From positions 1-31,563 of the forward strand of contig DASUZD010000111.1 of assembly GCA_036377055.1 (NCBI GenBank): 31,563 nucleotides of DNA, written 5' to 3'. The position numbers and the translations under genes are program-made. The notes below the pieces were generated by a model. It did not search any database. It was given only the letters and a program-made list of their open reading frames with translations, and was not told where the DNA came from. This stretch comes from DASUZD01 sp036377055. Its GTDB lineage: Bacteria; Actinomycetota; Thermoleophilia; Gaiellales; Gaiellaceae. Every line of letters begins with the position of its first letter. Position 1 is the stretch's first letter. Positions 24,482 to 31,358 of this stretch are shown piece after piece.

Positions 24482-24898
24482 TCACGGATACTCCTCGATC
24501 GTAGCGCCGTCGACGCGGACGAGCATCCCGTCGCGAGAGCCGGGCCACGTGCACAGGTACGCGACGCCGAAGATCGTCTTCTCGTTCCGATCGCGCCGGC
24601 AGCGAACCGGCCGTGCGAAATCCGGGTGTGCGCGAGCGACGAGCTTCGCGGTCGCGCTCGGCCCGAGCGAATAGCCCCAGCCCCCGGCCGCGAGCCCGAC
24701 GACTACCGCCGCCGACGCCGTCGCAGCGACGACGAGCCCTCGCCTGGACGGCACGTAGGACGCCGCCGTGAGGAGCACGGCGCTCACGAATGGTGGCCCG
24801 TACGCCTTCGGCATCGCGTAGTGCGCCGCCGCGGCGACGACCGTAGCGAGCACAGCGATCGTGCACGCTCCAATCGCGAGCATCAGGCTCCAGCGCAC
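24482..24898 (-). CDS. Small membrane protein of unknown function
   Basis: 138 residues from GTG 24898, with three hydrophobic helices (about 4-27, 36-49 and 55-73) and a C-terminal soluble domain of about 60 residues containing two cysteines (VRCRRDR and YLCTWPG) that could form a disulfide outside the membrane. No family recognised. It converges on the kinase gene and is divergent from the oxidoreductase gene, with a 20-bp spacer shared by the two starts. Confidence 0.65.
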   Translation of the reverse strand: MRWSLMLAIGACTIAVLATVVAAAAHYAMPKAYGPPFVSAVLLTAASYVPSRRGLVVAATASAAVVVGLAAGGWGYSLGPSATAKLVARAHPDFARPVRCRRDRNEKTIFGVAYLCTWPGSRDGMLVRVDGATIEEYP

Positions 24899-24918
24899 CT
24901 AGGTCACGATACGCGGCC

Positions 24919-25884
24919 GTGAAGCTCGGCATCCTCTCCACAGCGAGGATCAACCGCGCCGTCCTCACCGGCGCTTGGCTCTCCGATCGCGTCGATGTCG
25001 TCGCCGTCGCCAGCCGTGACGCCGTCCGCGCCGAGGCGTACGCGAAGGAGCACGGGATCGAGCGTGCGTACGGAGGCTACGACGCGCTGCTCGGCGACCC
25101 GGACGTGGAGGCGGTCTACATCTCGTTGCCGAACTCGCTGCACGTCGCATGGTCGATCCGCGCGCTCGAGGCTGGGAAGCACGTCCTCTGCGAGAAGCCG
25201 CTCGCTCGCCGGCCAGTCGAGGTCGAGCGGGCGTTCGACGCCGCCGAGCGCGCGGGCCGGATCCTGATGGAGGCGTTCATGTACCGCCACCATCCGCAGA
25301 CGAAGCGGGTCGCCGAGCTCGTCGCGGAAGGCGCGGTGGGCGAGCTCCGGCTCGTCCGCGCGTCGTTCTCGTTCACCGTCGCCGACGAGGCGAACGTGCG
25401 CCTGCGGCCCGAGCTCGACGGCGGCTCGCTGATGGACGTCGGCTGCTACTGCGTGAGCGGCGCGCGGCTGGTCGCCGGCGAGCCGGAGGCCGTCGCGGCC
25501 CAGCAGGTGGTGGGTGCGACCGGCGTCGACGTGCGCTTCACGGGGACGATGAGCTTCCCGGGCGGAGCGCTCGCGCACTTCGACTCCGGCCTCGACCTCC
25601 CCTCGCGCAGCGACCTCGAGGCGATCGGCTCGGCGGGGACGATCCACGTCCGCGATCCGTGGCTCATCCGCGAGACGGGGCTCGAGCTCCGGCGCGGTGA
25701 CCATGTCGAACGCATCGAGATCCCGAACCCGAACCGCTACCAGCTCGAGCTCGAGAACCTCGCCGATGCGATCCGCGGCGAGGCGAAGCCGCTCCTGGGC
25801 CGCGACGACGCCCTCGGCCAAGCACGGACGATCGAGGCGCTCTACCGCGCCGCCGAGACCGGCGCTGCGGTGTCGCTGGGGTAG
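24919..25884 (+). CDS. Gfo/Idh/MocA-family oxidoreductase
   Basis: 321 residues. An NAD(P)-binding Rossmann domain (about 1-120) starts LGILSTARINRAVL, the form seen in xylose/glucose-fructose dehydrogenase-like members, and carries the catalytic CEKPLARR. The C-terminal alpha/beta domain contains EAFMYRHHPQ, GGSLMDVGCYCV and the usual substrate-site His/Lys/Tyr region. It oxidises or reduces a sugar or sugar derivative with NAD(P). In this locus a D-xylose 1-dehydrogenase role is plausible, giving an oxidative branch beside isomerase/kinase, but myo-inositol or other sugars are possible. GTG start, no clear ribosome site; GATAC lies about 11 nt upstream. Confidence 0.88.
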   Translation: MKLGILSTARINRAVLTGAWLSDRVDVVAVASRDAVRAEAYAKEHGIERAYGGYDALLGDPDVEAVYISLPNSLHVAWSIRALEAGKHVLCEKPLARRPVEVERAFDAAERAGRILMEAFMYRHHPQTKRVAELVAEGAVGELRLVRASFSFTVADEANVRLRPELDGGSLMDVGCYCVSGARLVAGEPEAVAAQQVVGATGVDVRFTGTMSFPGGALAHFDSGLDLPSRSDLEAIGSAGTIHVRDPWLIRETGLELRRGDHVERIEIPNPNRYQLELENLADAIRGEAKPLLGRDDALGQARTIEALYRAAETGAAVSLG

Positions 25885-25918
25885 CAAGCCGACCTGATGT
25901 GCCGCAGCCGTCAGCGCG

Positions 25919-26131
25919 CTACGCGACCCTGCCCGTGAACAGTCCGACGAGGGCCGTCAAGCTGTAGGACGCAGCTTGGAACAGCTTCGCCTCTGCATCC
26001 GACTGGCTCTTTGTGGGGTTTGGGATGTAGATCGAATATGCGACGGCGGCCGCAAACGTCGCGACCGTGGTCAGAAGCAACGTGCAGAGCGCGAGCTTGA
26101 AGAGCGGGCTCAGGCTGCGTCCGGCGGACAC
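25919..26131 (-). CDS. Small two-helix membrane protein
   Basis: 70 residues from GTG 26131. A first hydrophobic helix (about 10-32, LFKLALCTLLLTTVATFAAAVAY) and a second (about 52-68, AASYSLTALVGLFTGRVA) flank a polar loop (NPTKSQSDAEAK). Similar small proteins ending in GLFTG/GLIGG are widespread in actinobacteria but uncharacterised. GAGG about 15 nt upstream may help initiation. It lies 12 nt downstream of the next minus-strand small frame, so they may be one transcript. The region is less GC-rich than its surroundings. Confidence 0.55.
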   Translation of the reverse strand: MSAGRSLSPLFKLALCTLLLTTVATFAAAVAYSIYIPNPTKSQSDAEAKLFQAASYSLTALVGLFTGRVA

Positions 26132-26143
26132 CCGGAGGGCGAG

Positions 26144-26335
26144 TTACCTCGTGGAGCGATCGGCCCGCGGCGACCTTTCGTGCGTCACCACGACGATTCG
26201 GCCGTCTTCCTTGATGCAGACATCGCTCCTCTTGAATGGCGATGTCGTGAAAAGCGCCTTGAGGACGCCCTTGGCGACGCGCAACGTACTGGGACGTTTG
26301 GGCACTCGTCCGACCGTAGCAAACGAGCGTGGCAT
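26144..26335 (-). CDS. Possible small basic protein
   Basis: A 63-residue frame from ATG 26335, rich in Arg/Lys, reading LRVAKGVLKALFTTSPFKRS then ICIK-like and VVVTHERSP. No recognised family, membrane helix or metal site. Support is modest: acceptable codon bias, correct strand and 12-nt spacing to the following small membrane protein gene. The overlapping plus-strand frames are no better. The transposon inserted about 40 bp upstream of its start may have removed its original promoter. Confidence 0.4.
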   Translation of the reverse strand: MPRSFATVGRVPKRPSTLRVAKGVLKALFTTSPFKRSDVCIKEDGRIVVVTHERSPRADRSTR

Positions 26336-26373
26336 CGACTATCCGCCATATCGGCCCAGTCGCCGGAGGCGAC

Positions 26374-26381
26374 CTTGAGGA
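26374..26381. repeat. Left copy of the 8-bp target-site duplication
   Basis: CTTGAGGA directly outside the left terminal repeat; the same octamer directly follows the right terminal repeat (29587-29594). Confidence 0.85.
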
Positions 26382-26401
26382 GGTAGTGGCTCAGTTTGAA
26401 A
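26382..26401 (+). repeat. Left terminal inverted repeat
   Basis: GGTAGTGGCTCAGTTTGAAA, the exact reverse complement of 29567-29586. Just inside it, 26406-26422 repeats parts of the sequence (GGTAGT and GTTGAAACC), an imperfect tandem copy that may be an extra transposase contact. Confidence 0.92.
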
Positions 26402-26431
26402 ACCGGGTAGTCCGTTGAAACCTTGGGAGGG

Positions 26432-26530
26432 ATGAGTAAACTCATGAACATGTCGTGCCTGCGCCAGCCTACGTTTCCTCGCCCGCCGCTCATCAGGGGC
26501 GGCGGCGGCCGTGGGCGCCTAGCGCCGTAG
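26432..26530 (+). CDS. Possible 32-residue peptide at the transposon's left end
   Basis: ATG 26432 follows GGGAGG at good spacing and opens a 32-codon frame (MSKLMNMSCLRQPTFPRPP, then a Gly/Arg-rich end) to TAG 26528. The end overlaps the stop of the minus-strand DUF4760-like gene. Only the ribosome-site match supports it; it may be fortuitous. Confidence 0.2.
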   Translation: MSKLMNMSCLRQPTFPRPPLIRGGGGRGRLAP

Positions 26531-27106
26531 CCAGTCGGTTGCTCGCCACCAGAGGCGCCAGCGGCGGCGAGTGCGGCGGCGCATCTCGATCCTCAGACAA
26601 CGCCGCATTTTCCATGCCGTCCGCTCGAAGTTCGAGTAGACGCCTGGATCGTGCTCAAGTTCGCGCATCCTCCTGATCGCCGCTTCCCAGCGCGTCCACT
26701 CGGCCTCGAAGGTCGCGCCCCACATGCGCTGAATGACGGATGTGCTTACCGAGCCCCCAATCCAAAGCGCGCCGATCATCTCCATGAGGTTCAATGAGGC
26801 GGCTAGCCGAAAGAGCGCGTCGGCGTTAGCGCGACGCTCTTGCTCCGTGGCTTTTGGCGGCGGCGAGTAGGTGCGATCGACGAGCGCTACAAGAGCGGCA
26901 CTGTCGTACTCGCCGCCTGCTTCTCGCGAGCCGACGGCGAGTGGGTCGTCCCAACGGCCAGAGAGGTCAGTAAGGAGTGAGGCATGCCGGGTTCGACGCG
27001 CATCGCGGAGGCTGAACAATGCGACCACTGCGAAGGCCGCGATGACGCACGTGCCGATCGCTGTCAGCTCTTCGGCGGTGTGTGCTCCCATCAAGTCCGC
27101 CAGCAT
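26519..27106 (-). CDS. DUF4760-like membrane-anchored protein (transposon cargo)
   Basis: 195 residues from ATG 27106, preceded by GGAAAG. An N-terminal hydrophobic helix (about 14-33, LTAIGTCVIAAFAVVALFSL) is followed by RDARRTRHASLLTDLSGRWD and a helical body with LFRLAASLNLMEMIGALW and W-rich segments, the look of DUF4760 proteins (one membrane helix plus a cytoplasmic helical domain of unknown role). The C-terminus is extremely Arg-rich. It is divergent from the KGG-type gene with only 17 bp between the two starts. Being inside the terminal repeats, it travels with the element. Confidence 0.65.
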   Translation of the reverse strand: MLADLMGAHTAEELTAIGTCVIAAFAVVALFSLRDARRTRHASLLTDLSGRWDDPLAVGSREAGGEYDSAALVALVDRTYSPPPKATEQERRANADALFRLAASLNLMEMIGALWIGGSVSTSVIQRMWGATFEAEWTRWEAAIRRMRELEHDPGVYSNFERTAWKMRRCLRIEMRRRTRRRWRLWWRATDWLRR

Positions 27107-27123
27107 GCGCTACCATCTTTCCA

Positions 27124-27369
27124 ATGCCTGACCGCTCTCGCAAGCGCCCGCGTGACCCGAACGCGCTTGGCGCACAGATCGTCCGCGAAGCGACCGGCGA
27201 CGCCGAGCCGTTCGACCCGGACGCCGGCAAGGACCCGGCAGCGGTCGCGCTCGGCCGCAAGGGTGGGTTGAAGGGCGGCCGGGTACGAGCCGAACGCATG
27301 ACGGCTGAGCAGCGGTCCGAGGCTGCACGCAAGGCTGCGCGGGCGCGCTGGTCGTCGCGGGACGAGTAA
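27124..27369 (+). CDS. Small KGG/histone-H1-like protein (transposon cargo)
   Basis: 81 residues, strongly basic. The second half, GRKGGLKGGRVRAERM followed by AEQRSEAARKAARARW, is a motif seen at the C-terminus of many small actinobacterial and proteobacterial proteins, sometimes called histone H1-like; it is probably a short nucleic-acid-binding helix pair. The N-terminal half (with NALGAQIVREATGD) is typical of the same group. Its start faces that of the DUF4760-like gene 17 bp away. The HTH-P63C gene follows on the same strand after 48 bp. Exact function is unknown. Confidence 0.7.
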   Translation: MPDRSRKRPRDPNALGAQIVREATGDAEPFDPDAGKDPAAVALGRKGGLKGGRVRAERMTAEQRSEAARKAARARWSSRDE

Positions 27370-27380
27370 CGTCCGGTCGC

Positions 27381-27408
27381 TTCGGTAGCTTCGCCGCGAG
27401 CTACCGAA
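27381..27408 (+). promoter_or_regulatory. Inverted repeat overlapping the ribosome site of the P63C gene
   Basis: TTCGGTAGCT (27381-27390) and AGCTACCGAA (27399-27408) form a perfect 10-bp stem with an 8-nt loop. The Shine-Dalgarno AAAGGA (27407-27412) begins in the right arm, 5 nt before ATG 27418. As DNA it could be an operator for the HTH domain of the downstream protein; as RNA it would partly hide the ribosome site. Confidence 0.5.
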
Positions 27409-27417
27409 AGGATTGGT

Positions 27418-28536
27418 ATGGCAACCGAAACCCCTGCGGCGCGGGTCATCGAGCGATTTGGTGGGCAATCCGCGCTCGCCCGCTTGATCGGCAAGAAGCA
27501 GAGCACCGTCCAGTACTGGCACTCAACGGGGCGGATTCCCCCGACGTGGCACGCACGCTTGCTTCAACTCGCGGACAAGCAAAAGGTCTCGCTCGCGCCG
27601 TCCGAGCTTGTTGCACTCCCCGACTCTCAGTCTGAGCCGGCGATCCCAGTCGCCCGCTGGGCCGGAATTCTCTCGATTGGTGACAACGAGCTTCCGTGCT
27701 ACGTGCTCAACAACGGGTTGCGCGTCATCAGCCGGACGGGCGTCACGACGGCGCTCACGGGGATCAAGGGCCAGGGCAGCCTTGAGAGCTATCTGAAGGT
27801 CGGCGTTCTGCGCCCGTATCTGCCTGACGACTTCGACCATCAGATGATCGAGTTCGCGCTTGAGGGCGTCACGCATAAGACCGTGCGCGGGATGACTGCG
27901 GAGACCTTCATCGAGGTTTGCCGCGCCTACGTCTCCGCGCTTGAAGATGGAGCGCTCCAGACAGATCGGCAGAAGGCGATCGCGGCTCAGGCGGCGGTCT
28001 TTCTTGCGGCCTGCGCGAAGGTCGGTCTCCTCGCGCTGATCGATGAGGCGACCGGCTACCAGTACTACCGGGCCGAGGACGCGCTTCGGATGAAGCTCAA
28101 GATTTTCATCGAGGATGAGATGCGCAAGTGGGAGAAGACCTTCCCCGATCAGCTTTGGGTCGAGTTCGCCAGGTTGACCGGCTGGAAGGGCGCGACGAAC
28201 TCTCAGCGTCCGAAGTACTGGGGCGGGCTCGTGATGGAACTCGTCTACGGCTACCTCGACCCGGATGTCGCCAAGTGGCTCAAGGAGAACGCCCCGAAGC
28301 CGATGCACGGCCAGAACTACCACCAGTGGCTGACGAGCCAGTACGGCCTCAAGCGCCTGACGGAGCATCTTTGGATGCTCATCGGTGTCGCTACGGCGTG
28401 CAGGACGATGCCCGAGCTGCGCCAGCGCATGGCCGAGAGGTTCGGCAAGCACCAGGTTCAGTTCACGTTGTTCATCGATCCACCGACCGAGCCGCGAGCA
28501 CTTCCAGCGCCGACGAACGGTCAGTTTGCGACCTGA
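27418..28536 (+). CDS. HTH-P63C domain protein (transposon cargo)
   Basis: 372 residues. Residues about 10-52 are a Cro/CI or YdaS-like helix-turn-helix (FGGQSALARLIGKKQSTVQY). The rest contains the P63C domain, a phage-associated domain of unknown function, recognised by LRPYLPDDFD, the hallmark ALIDEATGYQ (about residue 205), W-rich segments (DQLWVEFARLTGWKG), RPKYWGGL and HQWLTSQYGLKRLTEHL. Typical P63C proteins are 250-350 residues without this N-terminal HTH, so it combines a DNA-binding module with the domain. Codon use is less GC-biased than neighbours, consistent with transfer. It may regulate itself through the inverted repeat over its ribosome site. Confidence 0.85.
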   Translation: MATETPAARVIERFGGQSALARLIGKKQSTVQYWHSTGRIPPTWHARLLQLADKQKVSLAPSELVALPDSQSEPAIPVARWAGILSIGDNELPCYVLNNGLRVISRTGVTTALTGIKGQGSLESYLKVGVLRPYLPDDFDHQMIEFALEGVTHKTVRGMTAETFIEVCRAYVSALEDGALQTDRQKAIAAQAAVFLAACAKVGLLALIDEATGYQYYRAEDALRMKLKIFIEDEMRKWEKTFPDQLWVEFARLTGWKGATNSQRPKYWGGLVMELVYGYLDPDVAKWLKENAPKPMHGQNYHQWLTSQYGLKRLTEHLWMLIGVATACRTMPELRQRMAERFGKHQVQFTLFIDPPTEPRALPAPTNGQFAT

Positions 28537-28623
28537 CCGCGACCGATTTCCCACGAGCGCCAAAGCGAGTGACCAAGCGAGATTCAGACACGCAATCGCT
28601 GATCGCGCACGAGCTTCGTTTGG

Positions 28624-28658
28624 TTGACGATACCTGACCGCTCTGGCATAATGGTCAG
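28624..28658 (+). promoter_or_regulatory. Near-consensus promoter of the transposase with overlapping inverted repeat
   Basis: TTGACG (28624-28629), 17-bp spacer, CATAAT (28647-28652); ATG 28660 is 7 nt further, so the transcript should be leaderless. CTGACC (28634-28639) and GGTCAG (28653-28658) are inverted repeats flanking the -10, a plausible operator limiting transposase expression. Confidence 0.65.
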
Positions 28659-28659
28659 T

Positions 28660-29577
28660 ATGAATCGTCTCTCGACCGAGCAGCGCACACGCATCGTCGC
28701 CGCGCTCGTTGAGGGCAACTCAATCCGCTCGACATGCCGCATGACCGGCGCGTCGCGGAACACGGTCATGAAGCTCCTGGTCGACCTCGGAACGGCCTGC
28801 TCCGTCTACCAAGACCAGGTCATGCGCGACCTTCCCTGCCAGCACGTCCAGGCCGACGAAATCTGGACCTTCTGCTATGCGAAGGCAAAGAACGTCCCCG
28901 CCGACAAGCCCGGCGCGTTCGGCTACGGCGATGTCTGGACTTGGGTCGCCATCGACTCCGATACAAAGCTCGTTCCGAGCTTCCGGGTCGGCCCGCGCGA
29001 CCTGCAAGAGGCGCGCCTGTTCATGATGGACGTGGCGAAGCGCCTGCGGCACCGCGTCCAACTGACCCCCGACGCGTTCCGGCCGTACCTGAACGCGGTC
29101 GAGAACGCATTCGATGGCGACGTCGACTACGCGCAGCTGGTCAAGCTGTACGGCAGCGACGCGACCGGCGCGCGCAAGAGCGGTGGCGCGAAGTACTCCC
29201 CCGGCGTCTGCATCGGCTCGCACGCGGACGTCATCACCGGCTCGCCCGACAAGGGGCGGATCAGCACGTCGCACGTGGAGCGCGCCAACCTGACCATGCG
29301 CATGAGCATGCGCCGCTTCACCCGGCTGACCAACGCCTTCTCAAAGAAGGTCGAAAACCTCGCGGCCGCCGTGAGCTTGCACTTCGCCTTCTACAACCTG
29401 TGCCGCGTCCACCAGTCGCTGAACGGGCAGACGCCCGCTATGGCCGCTGGCGTCGCCGATCACGTCTGGACGCTGGACGAGTTGATCGGGCTGCTCGAAG
29501 CGGCCGAGCGGGTCCCTGTGAAGCGTGGCGCCTACCGCAAGACCCGCGAGCGCCGAGCCCGCGAGATTTCAAACTGA
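28660..29577 (+). CDS. IS1-family-like DDE transposase
   Basis: 305 residues from ATG 28660 (a TTG 12 codons upstream falls at the -35 and is rejected). The N-terminal HTH (about 15-45) includes EGNSIRSTCRMTGASRNTV. The DDE catalytic triad is visible as D66 in VQADEIWTF, D138 in LTPDAF and E207 in SHVERANLTMRMSMRR. The final part with FSKKVENLAAAVSLHFAFYN and TPAMAAGV is typical of the widespread single-frame IS1-like transposases (ISMhu11-type), which lack the -1 frameshift of Escherichia IS1. The stop codon lies in the right terminal repeat. All key residues are present, so it is probably active. Confidence 0.92.
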   Translation: MNRLSTEQRTRIVAALVEGNSIRSTCRMTGASRNTVMKLLVDLGTACSVYQDQVMRDLPCQHVQADEIWTFCYAKAKNVPADKPGAFGYGDVWTWVAIDSDTKLVPSFRVGPRDLQEARLFMMDVAKRLRHRVQLTPDAFRPYLNAVENAFDGDVDYAQLVKLYGSDATGARKSGGAKYSPGVCIGSHADVITGSPDKGRISTSHVERANLTMRMSMRRFTRLTNAFSKKVENLAAAVSLHFAFYNLCRVHQSLNGQTPAMAAGVADHVWTLDELIGLLEAAERVPVKRGAYRKTRERRAREISN

Positions 29578-29586
29578 GCCACTACC
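29567..29586 (-). repeat. Right terminal inverted repeat
   Basis: TTTCAAACTGAGCCACTACC, the reverse complement of 26382-26401 without mismatch. It includes the transposase stop codon and is followed directly by CTTGAGGA. Confidence 0.92.
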
Positions 29587-29594
29587 CTTGAGGA
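29587..29594. repeat. Right copy of the 8-bp target-site duplication
   Basis: CTTGAGGA, identical to 26374-26381. The following 111 bp up to the cupredoxin gene hold no coding frame; a CTAGACT around 29630 is a weak -10 candidate for the cupredoxin. Confidence 0.85.
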
Positions 29595-29705
29595 AGTTAA
29601 CCAGCCTCTAACGCCGCGCGGGCTAGACTCGACCGAGGCGCAATCCGACCCCTCGTTGCGCTCGTAGACCGGAAAACGCTGTCACGAAGTCCAGCAAGGA
29701 GGACA

Positions 29706-30065
29706 ATGTCTCGCGTCTGCTCCATCATCGCGGCGGGCCTCGTCGCGGTCGTCGCCGCCGCCGGTAGCTCGGCCGCGACGCCGAAGCTGATCGGCACCAC
29801 CGGCCCCGACGCGGCCTTCAAGATCAACCTCACGAAGGGCGGCAAGAAGGTCACGAAGCTCAAGGCCGGCAAGTACGTGATCGTCGTCAAGGACACGGCC
29901 TCGACACACGATTTCCATCTCAAGGGCCCCGGCGTCGACAAGAAGACCTCCGTCGCCGGCAAGGGTACGAAGACGTGGACGGTCACGCTCAAGAAGGGCA
30001 AGTACGTGTACGTCTGCGACCCTCACGCCGCGGTCGGCATGAAGGGGTCGTTCGTCGTCACGTAG
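29706..30065 (+). CDS. Secreted cupredoxin (plastocyanin/azurin-like)
   Basis: 119 residues with a signal peptide (about 1-23) and a single blue-copper-like domain. Likely type 1 copper ligands are H68 or H71 (THDFHLKG), C104 and H107 (YVCDPHAAVGM) and M112. The H...C-x2-H-x4-M order fits an outward-facing electron carrier; the pattern TASTHDFHLKGPG is common in actinobacterial cupredoxins. ATG 29706 is preceded by an ideal ribosome site (AAGGAGG, spacing 4). The transposon is inserted about 110 bp upstream, so its promoter may or may not be intact. Its stop overlaps that of the JAMM gene. Confidence 0.88.
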   Translation: MSRVCSIIAAGLVAVVAAAGSSAATPKLIGTTGPDAAFKINLTKGGKKVTKLKAGKYVIVVKDTASTHDFHLKGPGVDKKTSVAGKGTKTWTVTLKKGKYVYVCDPHAAVGMKGSFVVT

Positions 30066-30435
30066 CGAGCGGCAGCTCTTCGATCTGGCCGTCTTCGGCG
30101 ATCCGGAAGGCGGCCAGGTCGCCCGTCCGAAGGGACAGGATCAAGTAGGGCCGGCCGGTCCAGAGGCCGATGTTCTCGACGTCAGTGCGTGAGGGCCGCG
30201 GCGGCGAGGAAACGTGCGAGTGGAAGACCGCGAGCTCGTAGCCGTCGTCCTCGGCGAACCAGAGCTCGGGAGCGATCGCCAGCTCGAAGCGGTAGGGCGA
30301 TGCGGCGGCGTTGCGGCCGCGCTCGTAGCGCTCCGCGCGTCCGTCGCGAAGGAGCACGAGCCCGCACGCCTCGTTTGGTGCCTCCGAGCGCGCGTGCGCG
30401 AGGATCGCCTCGCGCACCTCGTCCGGGACTACCAC
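30058..30435 (-). CDS. mec: JAMM/Mov34 metalloprotease (Mec-like)
   Basis: 125 residues from GTG 30435, whose first codons overlap the cysM stop by 7 nt. The JAMM zinc motif is complete: E in NEACGLV, then HSHVSSPPRPSRTD, i.e. HxH-x7-S-x2-D. In mycobacteria Mec (Rv1334) releases cysteine from the sulfur-carrier CysO after CysM has built it, and mec, cysO and cysM are neighbours. The adjacency with a CysM of the same type supports the same role here. Other prokaryotic JAMM proteins process MoaD/ThiS-like carriers, so the assignment depends on context. No CysO gene is seen within the window. Confidence 0.85.
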   Translation of the reverse strand: MVVPDEVREAILAHARSEAPNEACGLVLLRDGRAERYERGRNAAASPYRFELAIAPELWFAEDDGYELAVFHSHVSSPPRPSRTDVENIGLWTGRPYLILSLRTGDLAAFRIAEDGQIEELPLAT

Positions 30436-31358
30436 CAGACGGTTCGCTCCATCGCCGCCTCCACGTCGTCGGCGTCCCAGAAGTCCGCAGAGAGGTACTT
30501 CCAGCCGGCGTCGGCGAGCACGCACGCGACCACGCCTCCGTCGAGCTCGGCAGCCAGCCGACGGGCGACGTGGACGACGGCGCCCGACGAGACGCCGCCG
30601 AAGATCCCCTCATGGTCGAGCAGCGCGCGGACGCCTGTGACCGACTCCTCGTTCGAGACGAGCACCTTCCGGTCGAGCTTCGAGACGTCGAGGATCGGCG
30701 GCACGTAGCCGTCGTCGAGCGAGCGGAGGCCCATCACCGGGTCGCCCGGAAGCGGCTCGGCGGCCGCGACGACGACCTCGGGAAAGCTCTCGCGCAGGCG
30801 ATCGCCAGTGCCCATGAGCGTGCCGCCCGTGCCGAGGCCGGCGACGAGCACGTCGACCCGCTCGAGCGCCTCCGCGATCTCCGCGCCGGTACCCTCGTAG
30901 TGCGCGCGCACGTTGGCCGGGTTCGCGTACTGGAAGGGCATGTACCAGCTCGGATCCCCGGCGGCGAGCTCGAGCGCGAGCCGGACGGCGCCGTTCGAGC
31001 CCTCGTCGCCGGGGCTCTCGACGATCTCGGCGCCGTAAAGCCGAAGCAGGCGCCGCCGCTCCTCGGTCGCGTTCTCGGGCATCACGCACGTGAGCGAGAA
31101 GCCCTTCAGCTTCGCGACGAGCGCCAGCGAGATGCCGGTGTTCCCGCTCGTCGGCTCGAGCAGGCGCCGTCCCGGCTCGAGCTCCCCCGACGCCTCGGCC
31201 TTCTCGATCATCGCCTTCGCGACGCGATCTTTGATCGAGCCGGTCGGGTTCTGGCCCTCGAGCTTCGCGTAGATCCGCGTGTCGCCCTCGGGCTGAAGCT
31301 CGACGAGCGGCGTCGACCCGACGAGGTCGAGCAGGTTCGACGCGAGCACGCTATGCAC
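30429..31358 (-). CDS. cysM: Cysteine synthase, CysM (CysO-dependent type)
   Basis: 309 residues from GTG 31358 (GTG 31349 is an alternative). The PLP lysine is K43 in NPTGSIKDR, the substrate-binding loop is PTSGNTG, and GLGTGGTLMGTG binds the phosphate. The C-terminus, VLADAGWKYLSADFWDADD, closely resembles the mycobacterial CysM closing segment VVADAGWKYLS, the enzyme that uses O-phosphoserine and thiocarboxylated CysO instead of sulfide. It makes CysO-bound cysteine, released by the JAMM protease encoded downstream with overlapping ends. It overlaps the upstream gene by 8 nt, so the three form one operon. Confidence 0.9.
   Translation of the reverse strand: MHSVLASNLLDLVGSTPLVELQPEGDTRIYAKLEGQNPTGSIKDRVAKAMIEKAEASGELEPGRRLLEPTSGNTGISLALVAKLKGFSLTCVMPENATEERRRLLRLYGAEIVESPGDEGSNGAVRLALELAAGDPSWYMPFQYANPANVRAHYEGTGAEIAEALERVDVLVAGLGTGGTLMGTGDRLRESFPEVVVAAAEPLPGDPVMGLRSLDDGYVPPILDVSKLDRKVLVSNEESVTGVRALLDHEGIFGGVSSGAVVHVARRLAAELDGGVVACVLADAGWKYLSADFWDADDVEAAMERTVWW

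Larger units (their letters stand above)
26382..29586 (+). mobile_element. IS1-family-like transposon with passenger genes (3,205 bp)
   Basis: Bounded by 20-bp perfect terminal inverted repeats and an 8-bp target-site duplication, CTTGAGGA at 26374-26381 and 29587-29594. The transposase (28660-29577) is at the right end with its stop codon inside the right repeat. Between the left repeat and the transposase lie a DUF4760-like membrane protein (minus), a KGG-type small protein and an HTH-P63C protein. A plain IS1 is about 0.8 kb, so this is an IS with about 2.2 kb of cargo. Exact ends and duplication imply a fairly recent and potentially mobile copy. Removing it joins 26381 to 29595. Confidence 0.9.

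Noticed and set aside
25976..26386. Plus-strand frames over 25976-26386
   Set aside because: No domains, poor composition; the minus-strand small membrane protein is better supported.
29587..29705. tRNA gene or att site at the transposon's right border
   Set aside because: No cloverleaf-like sequence; the 8-bp duplication is that of a DDE transposase, not of a site-specific integrase.
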